From Bugula neritina (lineage: Eukaryota; Bryozoa; Gymnolaemata; Cheilostomatida; Bugulidae), in assembly GCA_964035545.1 (NCBI GenBank), contig OZ037767.1, positions 31,357,628 to 31,421,627 on the forward strand: 64,000 nt of DNA, written 5' to 3'. Positions 55,241 to 64,000 of this stretch are shown one piece after another (position 1 is the stretch's first letter; every line of letters begins with the position of its first letter). The notes under the pieces are model-generated. The model worked only from the letters and a program-made list of their open reading frames with translations. It made no database searches and was not told where the DNA came from. A program made the translations under genes and the position numbers.

Positions 55241-57022
55241 CAGGGATGTAGTGGTACCCATACGGTCCCATACGCCGTATGGCCTAGAAGAAAATAGGCT
55301 GTTCTTGGCCATACGCCCGTATGGGCATATATTTTTTGAAAGTGTTACTGATTAGTGCACAGGATAGTTAGGGCATCCTCACTGAGAACATCATAGATTT
55401 CGCTCACAATCTAGTTTAAGTTCTTGTTATGTTAATGCTATGTGGGTGGCATGCGTGTTGCCTACTTGTGATTGTTTAGCCTGAGATTACACTATGAATA
55501 ATAAGCAGCTATCAACATTCCATCTTCTCATCTCTACGTATTCACTGAAGCGCGAAGTGCTGCGCATTAGTGATTACTAAGGAAAAAATATTTCATTTTC
55601 AGTGTATAAATCACTAATTTTTAGAAAATCTATGAAGGCTATTGAAAAGATAAAAAAGTTTGCTATGCATAAATTTCTCAGGTTTTCGACAGTGTTTGTT
55701 TTATTCGAATACTATGCTTTCCTGCTGAGATATTTGGCAGGGATTGAAAAATAAACTTTTCAGGTAAAATTGGCCAAAATAGTAGATTTTTGTCTATAAC
55801 CTTGCAAAAAAAATATTGAAAATTCGAAAAATCAGGTGCTCTGAGGAACAGGAAGATCTAAAACATAGTTTTTAAATTTTAACTCTAGCACAATTAAGTA
55901 TGGTTTTATTTGGCGGGACTAAATTCTTATAATATACCAATAATGTGGCCTCAGCAAGGCAGTGTCAGCTAGAAAGTTGCCATTATTTATCTTGTGTGGA
56001 CTTGCATTTTGTCAATAAGCAATGAAATTTGGAAAAAAAACCAACATGAAATCCAGAAATAAAATCAAAATGTCTTCAGGAAACAGTACCAGGTGTGTAG
56101 GAGAGGTTAATGAAAATTTATCACTGAGGTCTACAGGTACTATATCCACATTTTGGTTGCGTTATTCCATGTTAATTATCAATGCAATGAGGTTTTGCAA
56201 ACTGTACACCACCATAAGTAACCTTTTATGTTTGATTGTACTAACGTCTGGCTTTACATTTAATCATCTTCTAGGTTAACACATATTGAACCTGTCAAAT
56301 TTGTTCTTTTGGGGTATATTTCCTTGATGTGTCTAGTGGAAGCTCAGGGGTTTTACTTTAAAACCAAGTTAACATACTCTTCTTTGGTGTGCTTTATTGT
56401 GTGCAAGGAGGTGCGGTGGTATCTCCTTATGGATTAGACTAGTATACTCTAATAAACTCCAACTAGGTTTTCAACCAATTTCTGCTTGCCAATGAGTTAT
56501 CAATTCAAATTGCTCTTTATAAATAACCAACACACATTTTCTAATTTGCAATCTTCCTCTGTTCTGTTCTATAATTTTTTTTCTGTGCACGTCAGTGTAT
56601 TAGATATTTGAAGTAATCAGGTTACATTTGGAGAGCACTTGTTACCTGTCTCTATCCTTCCATCTTTTTGAGATCTTCAGCAATTTTTCTGTACAGGTTG
56701 GACTTAGTGTCAATTGAGTAAGACTACATTTAAAATTACAGTCAACAGGACAATACTGAATATTTATATAGTTTGCAGCAATGCCCAGTCGTCATGTAAC
56801 TGGTATGGTATGAAAATAATAGTGAGGTGCACATTTCAACACAGATTTTTTTCAGAAGAATTAGAATTCACAATGGCTTTAAATTGCATAAATTCGCATC
56901 AGAAGCGCTCTGAGGGCTTCGGCGGCCGGGGCGCTGCCCCGGACCCCGCCGGGGGCCTGGGCGGCCCCCTGGACCCCCGGCCTGAGAGTATGGCCAAGAA
57001 TATTTTTACCACTACATCCCTG
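55241..57022. mobile_element. hAT-superfamily element, probably nonautonomous
   Basis: 1782 bp. Terminal inverted repeats CAGGGATGTAGTGGTA (55241-55256) and its reverse complement (57007-57022), flanked by an exact 8-bp target duplication ATTGAGAC (55233-55240 and 57023-57030). An 8-bp duplication with CAGGG-type ends is diagnostic of hAT. Subterminal palindromes around CATACG(G/C)CGTATG lie at 55257-55330, and a very GC-rich block at 56905-56985. No transposase domain recognised; frames of 80-130 aa inside carry no known motif. Confidence 0.9.
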
Positions 57023-57030
57023 ATTGAGAC

Positions 57031-58571
57031 CACTGATGTCTCCAGTCATGCCTATAGGCAGTGCTGCTATCTGCTGCTACATTTCACGGCAAGTATTCAG
57101 CTAGCTTATGTATTTCTAGTCATTTAGAAAGCATACTGTATAACCATCAGTGACATGGCATATTAACCATGTAGTATGGCAAGACTCCACCACAATTAGA
57201 CCTCAAGTCAGTGAGCAGTCATAATCATAACCATATTTAATAAAAACTGAACATTCTTAAGTCTCAGTACAGCTCTGGTGTTATATTTTACCATATCATA
57301 TAATTTACTGGTTACAAGTAGAGAGCAGCAGATATAAAGTCTAACTGGACTCTGGTTTGCAAGGTCTCGGAACTTCTGTGTATTGTCAGAAAGCTTGAGA
57401 CTGGCAAATCAAAACCCACAGCCTATCCTGCACTGTAACATATGGCTCTTACATAATACCTTCATCTGAAACCTTAGTCATCATGTATCAAAGACATGGG
57501 TTTCATATTTTCTGATAGCCATTCTCTTACAGGATTTAGCATATTTCATAGTTTTCAATCAACATAACATAAGAAACTAGAAACTGCTGGTCATGGTATT
57601 GGCTTGTTTGTAGTAACAATAACTGCAAGTAAATGCAGCTGATTACACAGTTTCACCGTCTTCATAAGTTATGGTTAATACTGCTTTGTAGTATTGTATA
57701 TGATGGACAGAAAGGTATGTATATTATATAAAGTAATCCAGGTGTATTATAATAAATACCAACAAGAAAAATATCTCATTACATTTCATATAGAACTAAA
57801 TTTAAGATCTTCCTAATTAGCAAAACTACAATAGCATTGCTTACAACATACTCTGTACAGCCTAGAAACATGTGTACAGAATATATGCACTGCATCACTG
57901 CAGAATATATGCACTGCATCACTGCAGAATATCTGCACTGCATCACTGCAGAATATCTGCACTGCATCACTGCAGAATATCTGCACTGCATCACTGCAGA
58001 ATATCTGCACTGCATCACTGCAGAATATATGCACTGCATCACTGCAGAATATATGCACTGCATCACTCCAGAATATATGCACTGCATCACTGCAGAATAT
58101 ATGCACTGCATCACTGCAGAATATCTGCGCTGCATCATTACATAATATATGCACTGCATCACTGCAGAATATCTGCACTGCATCATTACATAATATCTGC
58201 ACTGCATCATTACATAATATCTGCATTGCATGATTACAGAACGTATACACTGTAACACTGCAGAATACAATATTATATGTTCTTCTTGGGGTTTACTAAA
58301 CATGATCTTCCCAGACACAGCATCATCTGACTTTTTTTTAGTTTAGAGTCATTCATTAAACCTGATTATCAGAAACCAGTTCTGTTTAAAGAGTTAGAAT
58401 TAGTGTGCAGCTGTCTTTCAGAGTAACAGAATAACAGTGACTAGTTGAAGGCAGACGACTCTAATATGTAAAAGCTTTCAAATTTTTTACTGTTATCACA
58501 CCATGGTACTGGTGCCGAGTATTGGCTGACTCGGCAGATGGTGTGGCAGCACGTATAGTAGAGAGCTACCA
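57031..58571. other. Intergenic region before ABCF3
   Basis: Downstream flank of ABCF3 on the minus strand. Contains the 24-bp minisatellite at 57880-58265; otherwise nothing supported. Confidence 0.55.
57880..58265. repeat. 24-bp minisatellite, about 16 copies
   Basis: Unit CAGAATATATGCACTGCATC plus ACTG. A multiple of three, so it stays open in most frames on both strands; not coding. Confidence 0.95.
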
Positions 58572-63055
<4,484 letters not shown>

Positions 63056-64000
63056 CTACAACACAGGGCGAAGGGTTGGAGTTTGTACACAGTTTGACTG
63101 TATTGCAATACACCAGACTACTGCTCAACCAATCACAAACATGCTCACTGACTGACATTGATTGAGTAGCCAAAATGTTAAAAGTTATGACAGGAGCCCA
63201 CAACTTCTGGTATGATTTTACGAGCAAGTATGGAGACCAATTATTGTAAATAGCAAGAAATAAACTCAAATATTTATGATGGGCCAGCACTACTGCACAG
63301 CCATGTTGAGACATCATGTAGAATAGTAAATCAGGTCAACAATTTACCAGACTATCTCCACTCTAAACCTTGCCGTATCCCATGGCAACACACGTACACC
63401 AGTCTGCTAGTGTAATTACAACTCAACTTAAATATACCAAGTCATCACAATAAATGAGAACATTTAACAGCTTGTCAACTTCTATCAAGTCACATCTGGG
63501 GTATATAATATCAAACAAGAGCCATGTAAAGTATATAGACAGCTGGTAGATATACTATACTGCAGTGTGTATTGAGCTATTACTGGTACAGCAGCTGTGT
63601 TGAAGGGCTGGGAGAGGTGCTTCTCATTATACAATAGATAAGTTTGATATTCACTATATACTCTATGTAAAGTATACACTATACACTCTATGTAAAGTAT
63701 ACACTATATACTCTATGTAAAGTATATACTATATACTCTATGTAAAGTATACACTATATACTCTATGTAAAGTATACACTATACACTCTATGTAAAGTAT
63801 ATACTATATACTCTATGTAAAGTATACACTATATACTCTATGTAAAGTATACACTATACACTCTATGTAAAGTATATACTATATACTCTATGTAAAGTAT
63901 ACACTATATACTCTATGTAAAGTATACACTATACATTCTATGTAAAGTATATACTATATACTCTATGTAAATTATACACTATACACTCTATGTAAAGTAT
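63056..64000. other. ABCF3 intron or upstream region
   Basis: Upstream of the first visible ABCF3 exon; more exons must follow to the right because NBD1 has no start yet. I could not find a convincing exon here. The last 350 bp are a minisatellite. Confidence 0.5.
63655..64000. repeat. 25-bp minisatellite running to the window edge
   Basis: Unit CTCTATGTAAAGTATACACT plus ATATA, at least 13 copies; continues past the edge. Confidence 0.93.

Noticed and set aside
56714-57127. 137-aa frame crossing the hAT 3' end
   Set aside because: It runs through the terminal inverted repeat and target duplication and shows no conserved domain.
57779-58318. Frames of 100-180 aa on both strands
   Set aside because: 24-bp minisatellite; period divisible by three keeps several frames open.
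63340-63400. Possible further upstream ABCF3 exon
   Set aside because: A donor-like CTG|GTAAAT exists, but no frame gives an ABCF3-like peptide ending in the phase required by exon 63055-62951.

Overview
This 64 kb window is metazoan nuclear DNA. It is AT-rich, its genes are spliced with GT-AG introns, and it is full of microsatellites, minisatellites and transposons. The gene content (clan-3 cytochrome P450s, a secreted WAP-domain protein, an ABCF3-type ATPase) and the repeat content (Ty3/gypsy, non-LTR, hAT and other TIR elements) point to an invertebrate. A sponge or another early-branching marine animal is possible, but I cannot fix the phylum from the sequence alone.

Layout. (1) 1-48,230: four head-to-tail cytochrome P450 genes on the + strand with one shared 13-exon structure. 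Copy 1 (413-7361) lacks its first two exons, which lie left of the window. Copy 2 (9105-18161) reads as a complete 527-aa protein and copy 3 (21243-27940) as a complete 526-aa protein. Copy 4 (32119-48226) is a pseudogene: frameshift in exon 4, stop in exon 5, disrupted last exon, and an 8.66 kb LTR retrotransposon inserted inside exon 8. (2) 37,955-46,613: that retrotransposon is a structurally intact Ty3/gypsy element. It has 717-bp LTRs with no difference seen between them, a 4-bp target duplication, a tRNA-Leu-like primer site, gag, pol reached by a textbook -1 frameshift signal, and an extra third ORF in the env position that encodes a C2H2 zinc-finger protein. (3) 48,795-54,928: a five-exon minus-strand gene for a secreted protein with three WAP-type eight-cysteine domains (203 aa in my model). 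One intron is filled by a decayed 4.1 kb inverted-repeat transposon that itself carries a nested non-LTR fragment. (4) 55,241-57,022: a hAT-type element with an 8-bp target duplication. (5) 58,572-63,055 and beyond the right edge: the C-terminal 11 exons of an ABCF3-like twin-ATPase gene on the minus strand, most of whose introns hold their own minisatellite.

How it fits together. The P450 cluster grew by tandem duplication. Copies 1 and 2 are the youngest pair and share about 1 kb of 3' flank, and a LINE fragment entered only copy 2's flank afterwards. The housekeeping ABCF3 gene and the WAP gene are unrelated to the P450 cluster. The most unusual object is the gypsy element with its zinc-finger ORF3 and the CGAGCGAA-type palindromes just upstream of its LTR TATA box. 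Splice models were checked by exon-length and phase agreement among the P450 copies (exons of 56, 214, 83, 176, 131, 106, 125, 125, 138 and 169 nt recur) and by unbroken reading frames across all junctions of copies 1-3, the WAP gene and ABCF3.
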